Of a stretch of DNA of 64,000 nt, positions 32,855 through 42,191 are shown piece after piece. The number at the start of each line of letters is the position of its first letter. Within the stretch, counting starts at the first letter, position 1. Position numbers and translations under genes: made by a program. Source of the stretch: JBBRHQ01 sp963720735 (GTDB taxonomy: Bacteria > Actinomycetota > Thermoleophilia > Solirubrobacterales > 70-9); assembly GCA_963720735.1 (NCBI GenBank), contig CAVRGL010000005.1, positions 248,001-312,000 on the forward strand, read 5' to 3'. Under the pieces are notes generated by a model that searched no databases, had not been told where the DNA came from, and was given only the letters and a program-made list of their open reading frames with translations.

Positions 32855-34331
32855 ATGTCGGCACTCCGAGCGCTCGTCGCAGCCCTGGCCGCCTGCACCC
32901 TGCTGGCCCTCCCCACCGCGGCTCATGGGGCCTTCGTGGCGCCGTCGCCGATCCGCCAATGGAGCACCGGGCCGAGCAACCGAACTTCACCGTCACGGCA
33001 TCGGCGTCAGCCGCAGCGGCAACATCTACGCGCTCAGGTACCGAAACTCCACTTCGTTCCGGGTGCTCGAGTACCGCCCTGACGGAACTCCGGTTCCCGG
33101 TCAGTGGAAGCTGATCCACGGCTTCACCGCAGGGGGGCTGACCACGGACCCGGTGGGCCACGTCCTGATCGCCGGAGCCCTCGACCGCGGCAGGGCTCGG
33201 CTCCTCGAATACACCGCCGACGGCGGCCTGCTGGCGGCAATTCCGGCAAAGCGCCTCTACGGCGGCTCCCTCGACTCCGACCGCCACGGTCGCATCTACG
33301 CGAACGGGACCTCCCGCTCCGGTAAGCCGTCGATCAACGAGTACTCGATCTTCGGGGCGAAGTCGAAGCTGATCGCCACAGGGTCCTACCCCGGGAAGCC
33401 CAGCGACACCTTCTTCCCAGCCAACTTCCTTGGGATCGCTGTCGGCCCCTCCGGCAACGTATACGGGAGCGGCACCTCGACCACGAGCAACTTCCTGGCC
33501 AGGTTCGTCGGTGGGCTCGGCCCCCCCGTGTCCTTTCTCGAGCAATGCCCGGCCGCGAGCGACGCCTGCTTCGGCGGATTCGGGGTCGGAGTGGCGAGCA
33601 CCGCCTTTTCGCCGGACCCGGCCGAGCCGATGGTCTACGCCGTCGGGGGCTACGGGAACGGTGCGGTCTCGGGCAACTTCTACGCCACGGGGATCTACAG
33701 GGCCTTCGGTGATCCCTCCCAGTACCAGGGCAGCTTCAATTCGATCCCGCTACCGGGCTCCACTCTGGCGGTTCCGTACGATGCCGCCGGCTCCCCCTGC
33801 GGGGGTGTCGTCTACACCCTCAACTCTCGCTTCGGCGGACCAGGAGGAACCTACGACGGGGCGATTGTCCAGGAGTTCCGCACCCATGCCCCGGCCCCGC
33901 TCTGCTCGCCGTCCCCGAAGGCCGAGCTGACGGGATTGAAGCGCCGCTACAGCCTTCGACCCGCCCGCCACGCGAACGCTCCCTGCTCGCCCTGCGCCAA
34001 GCTCTTGCCCTCCGGCCGCTACGCCAATCGGCCCTCAGCCGCCTCCGCATCGGCGGCCCGCCTCCAGCGAAGGCCACGCGCGGGTCTCGTACTTCGCTTC
34101 CGTGCCTCGGCGGCGGCCGACGTGACCTTCGCCTTCAAGCGCGTCGCGGGCCAGGGGGCGAAGACCTCACTCGGCGGCTTCGTCTTCCCGGCGCGAAAGG
34201 GCCGCAACCGGGTCCGCTTCAGCGGGGTGTTGCGGGAGGGCCGCCCGCTGAGCGCCGGGGTCTACCGGGTGACCGCATCTGCCGGGGCGGCCCGGCGCCA
34301 TCTGAAGCTGACGGTCCCGGCGAATCGCTAG
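32855..34331 (+). CDS. Exported propeller-like protein with C-terminal strand domain (one frame break)
   Basis: About 492 residues after repair of a break near 32990 by one CT unit. A signal peptide ending in AAHGA is followed by a propeller-like region (GIGVSRSGNIYALRYR, IAVGPSGNVYGSGTS). A basic linker with a Cys-x-x-Cys pair (CSPCAK) precedes a C-terminal beta domain of about 100 residues (RFRASAAADVTFAFKR ... GVYRVTASAGAARRHLKLTV) of the type often found in actinobacterial surface proteins. Function unknown. Confidence 0.7.
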
Positions 34332-34400
34332 GCATTCGGCGCCGGTGGCAATCGTTAGTGCTCTGAGTTAGTGTGGGCTGACCAGTTCGGGGGGCTGAGT

Positions 34401-34493
34401 AGGAGGAGATGCGATGCGCCTGATCGGCGCGGTGCTTTTGGCGGCGGTTTCATGTCTGGCGCTATCCGCCTGCGCCGCCTACACCGATCCGGC
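34401..34493 (+). repeat. 93-bp identical block, copy 1 of a tandem duplication
   Basis: Identical to 35847-35939, which is 1,446 bp downstream. It covers the ribosome site and the first 27 codons (lipoprotein signal) of the two Vgb-like genes. Identity stops abruptly while the following coding sequences diverge strongly, pointing to recent gene conversion or selection on the 5' end. Confidence 0.85.
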
Positions 34494-35758
34494 GTCGAAC
34501 GTCGGCGCGCTGACCGCGACGCTCAACGCGCACGGGCGCACCAACGGCGATGGGACGCACTACTTCTTCCAGTACGCGACACGGGCGGCCGACCTGGACA
34601 CCCAGCCCGGGCACAGGACACCGACTCGAGGCCCGATCCCTGCCAACGTCCCCGGCAACGGTGGCGACGTGGCCTTCGGCGAGAACGTCGGCGGGCTGAC
34701 GCCGGGGACGACCTACTACTACCGGGTTTGCGGCAGGGACGAGCAGATCAACCCAGCGGTCTGCGGGCAGACGCAGCAATTCACAACGGCGTCGAGCCCG
34801 CAGTTCAAAGCCCACCACTTTCTGGAACCAGTGAGTGGTTGGCCACTCACTCCCGCGCTTGACGACATCACCTCGATCGGCTCGCGGCTCTATGTCAGCG
34901 GCGGTGCCTGCGCGGCCGCCGTCGCACGATCCGTGTCGACCCTTGCGCGATCGTCGGCAGCCTTGGTACCGACGGGGTCGAAGAAGGAGGTCGATTTTCC
35001 GCAGGACGCCCGACGGCGATCACTCGAGGCCCGGACGGCGATCCCTGGGTCCTGACCTCTCCGAACGGCGTGTCTAGGCGGTGGCGCGCTTACCCATTTC
35101 GGCCTGAACCTCGAAACGCTGCCCGGCGGCGTGGATTTCCGACTTAAGTTTCTCCAGGACGATGTCACGGCCGCCGACGGGGCGCTGTGGGTCGTCTCAG
35201 AATCTCGGGGGGACGACCGTCAGCCCCTGGAGGACCGACGGAACGCCGATCGTGGGCAAGGGGTACAGCCTCACCGGCATCGACCTGGACACTTCTGGCG
35301 GGGGAGAGATCACCACCGGCCCAGATGGGGCGCTGTGGGTCACCACCTACAGCACGATATGGCGGCTCACGACCGACGGCCAAAATGCCACCGAGTTCCC
35401 GTTGACTGTGGGCGCCCCCCTGCCGGCGATCACCGCCGGGCCCGACGGCGCCCTCTGGTTCACCGCCCCGGGCAAGGTCGGCCGCCTGACCACCGGTGGG
35501 GAGGTCCGCTACTTCGTAGTTCCCCACCAACCGAACGCCACTCCCGGAGACATCACCGCAGGGCCCGACGGGGCGCTGTGGTTCACGGAGGGTACGGCCA
35601 ACATGCTGGGGCGGATCACCACGAGTGGGCGGATCACCGAGTATCCCGTCTCGGTTCTGCCCAATGGCCGCCCCAAGGCGATCACCGCGGGGCCCGACGG
35701 GGCGCTGTGGTTCACCGACGGTCGAGGCGACGGCGCCTACATCGTCCGAGCCGGCTGA
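34414..35758 (+). CDS. Vgb-like propeller lipoprotein, copy 1 (about five frame breaks)
   Basis: Lipoprotein signal ending in CLALSAC, then a fibronectin-type-III-like domain (TLNAHGRTNG, TYYYRVCG; about residues 25-125), then a Vgb/SMP-type propeller with repeats of the form ITAGPDGALWFT. Comparison with the intact second copy shows breaks near 34935, 34980, 35020, 35075 and 35202, most repaired by GT, CT or GA units or one C. After repair it should have about 450 residues. Virginiamycin-lyase activity is not claimed: only the propeller is recognisable. Confidence 0.7.
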
Positions 35759-35846
35759 CCGAATTTCCGCCCGTCTACCGGGACTCGTCGAGTTGGCCGA
35801 TCGGCACCCGGAGTGTACGGTGGGCTGACGAGCTCGGGTAGCCGAG

Positions 35847-35939
35847 AGGAGGAGATGCGATGCGCCTGATCGGCGCGGTGCTTTTGGCGGCGGTTTCATG
35901 TCTGGCGCTATCCGCCTGCGCCGCCTACACCGATCCGGC
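35847..35939 (+). repeat. 93-bp identical block, copy 2 of a tandem duplication
   Basis: Second member of the pair described at 34401-34493. Offset 1,446 bp, same orientation, directly in front of and into the second Vgb-like gene. Confidence 0.85.
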
Positions 35940-37179
35940 CTCGAACGTCGGCGGGCTGACCGCGACGCTGAATGCTCATGGGCGCACCAACGGCACGCCG
36001 GCGCACTACTACTTCCAGTACGCGACCAAAGAGGCCGACCTGGGAACCGCGCGCGGGCGGCAGACGCCCGAACGAGGGCCCATACCCCCGGACGTTCCTG
36101 CCGGTGGCGGCAACGTGGCCTTCGGCGAGTACGTCGGTGGCCTGACCCCCGACACGACCTACTTCTACCGGGTGTGCGGCGGGGATCAGCAAATCCATCC
36201 TGACGTCTGCGCACCCGTCAAGCAGTTCACGACTGCGTCGAGCCCGCAATTCTCGCCGCACCTGTTCGCGGTCTCCAGCTCGCTCAAGGACATCATCTCG
36301 ATCAGCTCGCAGCTTTACGTCGCCGGGGAGCCTTGTCCGGATGCGGAGCCGCCTCCAGCGTCACAGTGCTCGTTCGTGGGCAGCCTTGCTCTGGACGGAA
36401 CGAAGAAGCAGGTTGACGGTCCTGATGGTCCGGTGGCGGCAATCACTCGAGGACCGGAGGGTGACCCCTGGCTCCTGACCGCCGGAGAGATTGACATCGG
36501 CCCCGGTGGCGCGCTCACCCACTTTGGTCTGAACCTCGAAATGCTGCCGGGCAGTGTGAGCTTCGGCAGAAGCCCCCCGTCTGCCGTCACGGCCGCCGAT
36601 GGGGCGCTATGGGTGATCGAGAATCGCGGCGAGACGACGGTCGGCGCTTGGAGGACCGACGGGACGCCGATCGTCGGCAAGGGATACAACCTCTCGGACA
36701 TCGACCCGGCCACTTCAGGGGGGGCAGGGATCACCACGGGCCCCGACGGGGCCCTCTGGGTCACCACCTTCGCCAACATATGGCGGCTCACGACAGACGG
36801 CCAATCGGCTACTGAGTTCCCATTGGCACCGGGGATCGCCCCGCGTGCGATCACCGCCGGGCCCGACGGCGCGCTGTGGTTCACCGCGCCGGGCAAGATC
36901 GGCCGTATTACTACCAGCGGGGCCATCAGGTATTTCACGATCCCCAGCCAACCGAACGCGACCCCCGGAGGCATCACCGCAGGGCCCGACGGTGCGCTGT
37001 GGTTCACGGAGGGCTCGGCCAAGAAGCTCGGGCGGATCACCACCTCAGGACACTTCACCGAGTACCCGATCACACCGTTTCCCAACGGTGCCGCGGGCGC
37101 GATCACCGTCGGGCCCGACCAGGCCCTGTGGTTCACCGATAACCAAGGCGGCAGCGCCTACATCGTCCGCGCCGGCTGA
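35860..37179 (+). CDS. Vgb-like propeller lipoprotein, copy 2 (intact)
   Basis: A 439-residue lipoprotein: signal with CLALSAC, Fn3-like domain to about residue 125, then a propeller of repeated strands ending in ITTGPDGALWVTT, ITAGPDGALWFTA, ITAGPDGALWFTE and ITVGPDQALWFTD. It ends in AYIVRAG, the same as copy 1. The uninterrupted reading frame serves as the guide for repairing copy 1. A GAGGAGG site precedes the ATG. The protein is probably attached to the outer face of the membrane. No enzyme activity can be assigned with confidence. Confidence 0.82.
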   Translation: MRLIGAVLLAAVSCLALSACAAYTDPASNVGGLTATLNAHGRTNGTPAHYYFQYATKEADLGTARGRQTPERGPIPPDVPAGGGNVAFGEYVGGLTPDTTYFYRVCGGDQQIHPDVCAPVKQFTTASSPQFSPHLFAVSSSLKDIISISSQLYVAGEPCPDAEPPPASQCSFVGSLALDGTKKQVDGPDGPVAAITRGPEGDPWLLTAGEIDIGPGGALTHFGLNLEMLPGSVSFGRSPPSAVTAADGALWVIENRGETTVGAWRTDGTPIVGKGYNLSDIDPATSGGAGITTGPDGALWVTTFANIWRLTTDGQSATEFPLAPGIAPRAITAGPDGALWFTAPGKIGRITTSGAIRYFTIPSQPNATPGGITAGPDGALWFTEGSAKKLGRITTSGHFTEYPITPFPNGAAGAITVGPDQALWFTDNQGGSAYIVRAG

Positions 37180-37194
37180 CCGTGCCCATCCCTG

Positions 37195-37243
37195 GTCGAG
37201 TGGACGATTCCGTCCGCGATATCGACGCTTTCGTCCACTCGAC
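37195..37243. terminator. Bidirectional hairpin between convergent genes
   Basis: Perfect 13-bp arms GTCGAGTGGACGA and TCGTCCACTCGAC with a 23-base loop, between the stop of the Vgb-like gene (plus) and the stop of gntR (minus). Its place between convergent genes suggests a two-way terminator, although no long T-tract follows. Confidence 0.65.
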
Positions 37244-37246
37244 TCC

Positions 37247-38026
37247 CTAGCCCTCCACCGACGGGTGGAAGCTGCGGATCACGTGCAGGTCGATCGAGCC
37301 TGGGGTGAAGACGCTCGAGGAGTGCTGGATCGTGCCCCCGCCGGTGCCATGGATCAGCTCGACCAGCTCCAGCGCCGCGGTGACCCGGTTCGCCCCGAGC
37401 GCCTCGCCGAGGCGGCTGCCCGGCTCAATCAGGCGCGGGCGCACCGTGGTCCGGGCGAAGGAGATCGAGGCGCCGTGGTCGACCAGAACGTCGAGCACCA
37501 TCCGCCCCGCATCCAGCGCCGCCTCCAGATCCTCCGGCGGCCCGAGGTCGACCGCGGGATGGACGACGTCGCGCATGTAGGCGGCGACGCTGCCATCGGC
37601 GAGCAGGGTGCGGTGGATCAGCGTCGCGCGCGACTTGCGCCGCAGGCCGAGCGCCTCGGCGATGAACCCCGGGACGGGCGCCTGCTCGATCTGCAGGTTG
37701 CGAACGCTGAGACGCTTGCGCTGGCGCCGCGCCAGCGAGGCGTAGGACTCGAGCAACTCCAGCCCCTCGCTGAAGGCCGGTGGCGAGGCGACCCGGCCCA
37801 CGTAGGTGCCGCTGCCCTGCCGGCGGACGATCTCGCCGTTCGCCTCCAGCCGCTCCAGCGCCAGCCGCAGGGTCCCCCGCGAGACCCCGAGGCCCTCGGC
37901 CAGCTGCTTCTCGGGCGGCAGCCGGTCCCCCGGGCGCGCCCGCCCCGGGGCGAGGCGCTCACGCAGGGCGGCCTCCGCGGTGTCGACCAGGGTGGGCTCG
38001 AGCACCCCGTTCCGGCCCTTGGTCAT
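37247..38026 (-). CDS. GntR-family (HutC/UTRA) transcriptional regulator
   Basis: A 259-residue regulator. The winged-helix domain is at about residues 15-80 (RPGDRLPPEKQLAEGLGVSR, GSGTYVGR), and the UTRA effector domain covers about 95-250 with RTLLADGSVAAYMRDVV and RTTVRPRLIEPG. The ATG overlaps the fchA stop as ATGA, making it the last gene of the sox-fhs-fchA arm. UTRA regulators bind a small metabolite; here a gamma-glutamyl amine, N-methylglutamate or a C1 compound is plausible. The shared 16-bp boxes upstream of the two ligase genes are its likely sites. Confidence 0.88.
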   Translation of the reverse strand: MTKGRNGVLEPTLVDTAEAALRERLAPGRARPGDRLPPEKQLAEGLGVSRGTLRLALERLEANGEIVRRQGSGTYVGRVASPPAFSEGLELLESYASLARRQRKRLSVRNLQIEQAPVPGFIAEALGLRRKSRATLIHRTLLADGSVAAYMRDVVHPAVDLGPPEDLEAALDAGRMVLDVLVDHGASISFARTTVRPRLIEPGSRLGEALGANRVTAALELVELIHGTGGGTIQHSSSVFTPGSIDLHVIRSFHPSVEG

Positions 38027-38511
38027 CCGCCTCCCTGGTTGGCGGCCACCAGTGCCTGGGCCGCCGATGCGGCGGCATCGGCGAGCCGCGCCGCAACCCC
38101 GGCGTCGGGCGTGAAGGGCCAGTCCCCGGCGCCGGCCACCTCGGCGGCCATCCGCGACAGCTCCCCCGCCGCCTCGGCGACCTCCAGGGGTGGGCCGCTG
38201 GCCCGCTCCAGGGCGGCCGTGCGCTCCTCGCCCGCGGCCGCCGCTGCCACCTCCGAGTAGACGGCGACGTCCTCGTCGGCGACCGCAGGCAGCCGCCGGC
38301 GGAGTTGCCCGGCGCGCTCGGCTATCTCCCCCATTCGGCGCTGGCCGGCGTCGTCCTCGAGCCGGCCCGCCGCCAGCGTCGCGGTCAGCTCGACCAGCGA
38401 CGCCGCCACCGCGCAGGCAAGCGCGGAGGCCACTCCCGCCGCGCGGCCGTCATCGGCCGAGGCGAGGCCCTCGAGCAGCTCGCCGACGGTGCTCTCGGCA
38501 AGGTCGGACAT
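38023..38511 (-). CDS. fchA: Methenyl-THF cyclohydrolase FchA (FTCD_C-type)
   Basis: A 162-residue helical protein of the formiminotransferase-cyclodeaminase C-terminal family. It opens with TVGELLEGLASADD and has the family's N-terminal pattern (GRAAGVASALACAVAASLVE) that forms the folate site. In methylotrophs FchA hydrolyses methenyl-THF to formyl-THF and is paired with Fhs, exactly the order here. The start follows the fhs stop by 2 bases, and the stop overlaps gntR. Glutamate formiminotransferase is absent, so a histidine-degradation role is unlikely. Confidence 0.85.
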   Translation of the reverse strand: MSDLAESTVGELLEGLASADDGRAAGVASALACAVAASLVELTATLAAGRLEDDAGQRRMGEIAERAGQLRRRLPAVADEDVAVYSEVAAAAAGEERTAALERASGPPLEVAEAAGELSRMAAEVAGAGDWPFTPDAGVAARLADAAASAAQALVAANQGGG

Positions 38512-38513
38512 GC

Positions 38514-40191
38514 CTAGAACAGCCCGACGGTGCGCCCCTCGGCGTCGACGTCGACGTCGAAGGCGGCGGGAGTGCGTCCGAGCCCGGGCATCTGCTGGAT
38601 CGCCCCGCAGAGCGGCACCAACCAGCCCGCGCCGGTGTAGGCGCGCACGTCGCGGACCGGAAGCTGGAAGCCCGTGGGCGCGCCGAGCAGCTCCGGGTCG
38701 GCCGAGAGCGAGAGCGGCGTCTTCGCCATGCAGACCGGCAGCTCGCGCCAGGCCCTGCTCGCTGAACTGGGCGATCTTCTTCTCCGCCTCCAGGTAGTAG
38801 ACGACCTCGGAGGCCCCGTAGACGCGCTCGGCGATCGTCTCGATCTTCTCCTTGATCGACTCCCCATCCTCGTAGAGGAAGTGGAACTGGTTGGGCTCCT
38901 CGGCCGCGGCGACCACCGCCTCGGCCAGCTCGGCGACCCCCTTGCCGCCCTCGGCGAAGCCGCTGCTGACGGCGGCGGCGAAGGCCCCGCCCTCGGTCGC
39001 CAGCCGCCGCACCAGCTCGACCTCCTCGTCGCTGTCCTCGGGACGGCGGTTGACGGCGACCACCGCCGGCACGCCGAACTCGGAGACGATCCCGAGGTGG
39101 CGGTGGAGGTTGGCCATGCCGCTCTCGATCGCCTTCATCCCGTCCACTCCGCCGCCGTCCGCCTCGGCGTCGATCCCTCCATGGTGCTTCAGCGCCCGCA
39201 CGGTGGCGACCAGGACCACGGCGCTCGGCTGGATCCCGCCCGCCCGGCAGACGATGTCGCAGAACTTCTCCATCCCCATGTCGGAGCCGAACCCCGACTC
39301 GGTGATCACGTACTCGCCCAGCTTCAGCCCGAGCAGGTCGGCGATCAGCGAGGAGTTGCCGTGGGCGATGTTGGCGAAGGGGCCGGCGTGCATCAGGCAC
39401 GGCTGGCCCTCCAGGGTCTGGATCAGGTTCGGCTTGATCGCGTCCTTGAGCAGCACCGCCATCGCCCCCGCCGCGCCGAGGTCCTCGGCGGTCACCGGCT
39501 CGCCTTCGCGCGAGTAGGCGGCGGTGATCTTCCCGAGGCGCCTGCGCAGGTCCTGGAGGTCGCGGGCGACCGCGAGCACGGCCATCACCTCGGAGGCGGC
39601 GGTGATGTCGAAGCCGGACTCCCGCGGATAGCCGTTCGCCGGCCCGCCCAGCCCCAGGGCGACCTGGCGCAGCGCCCGGTCGTTCATATCGACGGCGCGC
39701 TTCCAGGTGACCCGCAGCGCGTCGATGTGGTGCGGGTTGCCGTGCAGCATCGAGGCGTCGAGCAGCGCCGCCAGCAGGTTGTTGGCGGCGCCGATCGCGT
39801 GGATGTCGCCGGTGAAGTGGAGGTTCAGGTCCTCCATCGGCACCACCTGGGCGAAGCCGCCGCCGGCCGCGCCCCCCTTGATCCCGAACACCGGGCCGAG
39901 CGAGGGCTCGCGCAGGCAGAGGACCGGCTTTCGACCGATGTAGCCCATCCCCTCGGTCAGCGCCACCGAGGTCGTCGTCTTGCCCTCCCCCGCCTTGGTC
40001 GGAGTCATCCCGGCGACGCAGATCAGCTTCGCGTCGGGGCGGTCGGAGAGGCGCTCGATCGCGTCCAGCGAGACCTTCGCCTTGAAGCGGCCGTAGGGCT
40101 CGATCTCCTCCGGCAGGAGGCCGAGCCCCTCGCCGATCGCGTCGATCGGCGCCAGCTCGGCTTCCTGTGCGATCTCGAGGCTGCTCTTCAT
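38514..40191 (-). CDS. fhs: Formate--tetrahydrofolate ligase (one frame break)
   Basis: Interconverts formyl-THF and formate with ATP; run in reverse it would release formate for the formate dehydrogenase. About 559 residues after repair. The P-loop TPTKAGEGKTT is at residues 63-73. LCLREPSLGPVFGIKGGAAGGG, NLHFTGDIHAIGAANNLLAA and PVVVAVNRRPED-like blocks follow. The break near 38742 is repaired by one CG unit, restoring LARELPVCMAKT and the C-terminal MPGLGRTPAA. ATG 40191 lies 24 bases after the soxB-like gene. Confidence 0.94.
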
Positions 40192-40215
40192 CTGTGGTCC
40201 TCCTCGGCTCCTGGC

Positions 40216-41451
40216 TCAGTGGGAGACCGCCGCCGCCCCCAGCTCGGAGACCAGGCGGTCGCGGTAGAAGCGCTCCAGCGCGAATGGCTCGATCAGCTCG
40301 GGCGGGCGGCCCGTCGCCGTCTGCTCGGCCAGCGTCTTGCCGACGATCGGCGCTGCCTTGAAGCCGTAGGTGCCCCAGCCGGCGCTGACCAGGAAGCCCT
40401 CGACCTCGGTTGCGCCGAGGATCGGGCTGTAGTCGGGGCTGATGTCGCAGAGCCCCGCCCAGCTGCGCAGGATCCGGGCCCGCTCGAGCTGCGGGAAGAG
40501 CTCCAGGGCGTGCCGCGAGGACTCCTGCAGGAAGTTGAGCGTGCCCTGCTGGCGGTAGGTGGTCCAGGGCTCGATCTCCGCCCCGATCAGGAACTCGCCG
40601 CGGTCGGTCTGCGAGATGTAGACGTGCATCTGCGAGGAGACGATCACCACGTCGAGCAGCGGCTTCAGCGCCTCGGTGACGAAGGCCTGGAGGATGTGGG
40701 TGGTGATCGGCAGCTCGACCCCGGCCATCCCGGCGGTCGTCGAGCTCCACCCCGCGGTGGCGCTGATCACCGTGCCGGCAGAGATGCGGCGCCCGTCGGC
40801 GAGGCGGACTCCTCCGGCGCGACCGCCGTCGCCGTTGCCGGCGCCGGCCCGCTCGACCTCGGTGACCTTGGTGTTGGGGTGGATCTCGGCCCCGGCGGCG
40901 TCGGCCGCCCTCGCCAGGCCCCAGACGACCGCGTCGTGGCGGATGATCCCGCCGGGCGGGTGGTAGAGCGCGCCCATCACCGGGTAGATCGCGTCGGGCT
41001 CGATCGACATCGCCGGGGCGAGCTTGCCGATCTCCTCGGGGCCGATCACCCTCGAGTCGATCCCCTCGAGGCGGTTGACCTCGGCCCGCTCGTTCATCAC
41101 GAACATCGCCCGGTCGGTGTGGGCGAGGGTCAGGTGGCCCTGCTGGGAGAAGAGCAGGTTGAAGTCGAGCTCCGCCCCGAGCCCCTCATAGAGCTTCACC
41201 GAGGCGTCGTAGAAGCGTGCCCCCTCCGGGGTCTTGTAGTTGGAGCGCAGGATCGTCGTGTTCCGCCCCGCCGCCCCGGAGCCGATGTAGGACTGCTCGA
41301 GCACGCAGACGTCGGTGATCCCGTGGTCGCGGGCGAGGTAGTAGGCGATCGCCAGCCCGTGCGAGCCGCCGCCGATGATCACCACCTCGTAGCTGTCGCG
41401 GAGCTCCCCGGTGGGACGCCACATGCGGCGCTTTCGGAACAGGTCACGCAC
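40216..41451 (-). CDS. Heterotetrameric sarcosine oxidase/N-methylglutamate dehydrogenase beta subunit (SoxB/MgdA-like)
   Basis: A 411-residue FAD flavoprotein carrying the amine-oxidising active site. The dinucleotide motif is VVIIGGGSHGLAIAYYLARD, followed by GSGAAGRNTTILRSNY. The PPGGIIRHDAVVWGLARA block corresponds to the region of the covalent FMN-linked His in SoxB. WGTYGFKAAPIVGKTLAE is the C-terminal flavin contact. GTG 41451 overlaps the gamma-subunit stop by 8 bases. Context (GmaS- and MgsABC-like genes divergent) favours N-methylglutamate over sarcosine as substrate, but sequence alone cannot decide. Confidence 0.88.
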   Translation of the reverse strand: MRDLFRKRRMWRPTGELRDSYEVVIIGGGSHGLAIAYYLARDHGITDVCVLEQSYIGSGAAGRNTTILRSNYKTPEGARFYDASVKLYEGLGAELDFNLLFSQQGHLTLAHTDRAMFVMNERAEVNRLEGIDSRVIGPEEIGKLAPAMSIEPDAIYPVMGALYHPPGGIIRHDAVVWGLARAADAAGAEIHPNTKVTEVERAGAGNGDGGRAGGVRLADGRRISAGTVISATAGWSSTTAGMAGVELPITTHILQAFVTEALKPLLDVVIVSSQMHVYISQTDRGEFLIGAEIEPWTTYRQQGTLNFLQESSRHALELFPQLERARILRSWAGLCDISPDYSPILGATEVEGFLVSAGWGTYGFKAAPIVGKTLAEQTATGRPPELIEPFALERFYRDRLVSELGAAAVSH

Positions 41452-42191
41452 CGGCCGCTACCCCTTCGCCGAAACGCGCCCCGAGGGCGTCGGCGCCGAC
41501 CGGCGCGCCACCGAGGTCCGCGACCGCGTCGACGAACACGGTCCACACGTAGGAGGCGTAGCCGGCGCCGAAGAGGTGCAGGAACCGATCGCCGTCGGTG
41601 CGCAGGATCATCGCCGGGGTGCGGGCGACCGAGACCGGCGCGAAGCCGCCCTCGGCGAACCGCTCGGGCCGCAGGTCGAGCGCCGTGGCCCGGGCGAACG
41701 CCTCACGGGCCAGCGGTCCGAGCACGGCGTTCGACCCGAGCGCCGCGGTCAGCTCGACCACCCCTGCGATAGGAGCCGGCGTCGGCGGCGGCGGCCTCGA
41801 GCTGCTCGCGCAGCCGGCCGGTGGACTCCGGCGGGGTCAGCGCCAGCACCTTGCCGGGGCTGACCGGGCACCACCAGACGCCGTCCTGGCGCAGCGCCCG
41901 GCCGGGCGACGGCGCTCCGCCGCCGGTCAGGCCCGAGACGATCGACTCGAGCGCGGCCGGCTCGGCCTGCAGCTCGAGCTTGCCGAGATGCGAGAGGTCG
42001 GCGATCGCGACCGCGTCGCGGCAGGCCGCCGCCTCGCTCGCCCCTGCGCCGTAGCCGGCGACGACCCTCCAGCCGGCGCGCTCGGCGAAGCGGGCGCCGG
42101 CGTCGCGGTGCATCCACTCGATCGGGCTGCGCATCAGCGCCTCGGCCTGCGCCGGGGAGGCCGCGTCGGGAGCGAGGAACTCGAAGCTCAT
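41444..42191 (-). CDS. Sarcosine oxidase/N-methylglutamate dehydrogenase gamma subunit (SoxG/MgdD-like; one frame break)
   Basis: About 249 residues after repair of a break near 41770 by one GT unit. The N-terminal part resembles the folate-binding GcvT fold (CRDAVAIADLSHLGKLELQ, WWCPVSPGKVLAL), and the rest holds SVARTPAMILRTDGDRFLHLF. SoxG helps bind the C1 carrier in the tetramer. The ATG at 42191 overlaps the alpha-subunit stop, and the stop lies inside the beta-subunit start, so the subunits are translationally coupled. Confidence 0.82.

Noticed and set aside
34414..35758. True virginiamycin B lyase annotation for the Vgb-like proteins
   Set aside because: Only the propeller repeat is recognisable; catalytic residues could not be confirmed and the Fn3-like domain and lipoprotein anchor are unlike the resistance enzyme.
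34401..35939. Insertion sequence with terminal direct repeats
   Set aside because: The 93-bp identical blocks are the 5' ends of two related coding genes, not flanks of a transposase.
37195..37243. Possible CRISPR or mobile-element end from the 13-bp inverted repeat
   Set aside because: Single hairpin between convergent genes with no second copy, transposase or target duplication; a terminator explains it better.
38023..38511. Histidine-degradation role for the FTCD_C-type protein
   Set aside because: No formiminotransferase, hutH, hutU or hutI is present; the Fhs neighbour and C1 genes fit methenyl-THF cyclohydrolase.
38674..41772. Long plus-strand open frame (1,032 codons) opposite fhs and soxB
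   Set aside because: A shadow frame produced by high GC and strong codon bias; it lacks any recognisable domain, while the minus strand carries clear fhs and SoxB motifs.
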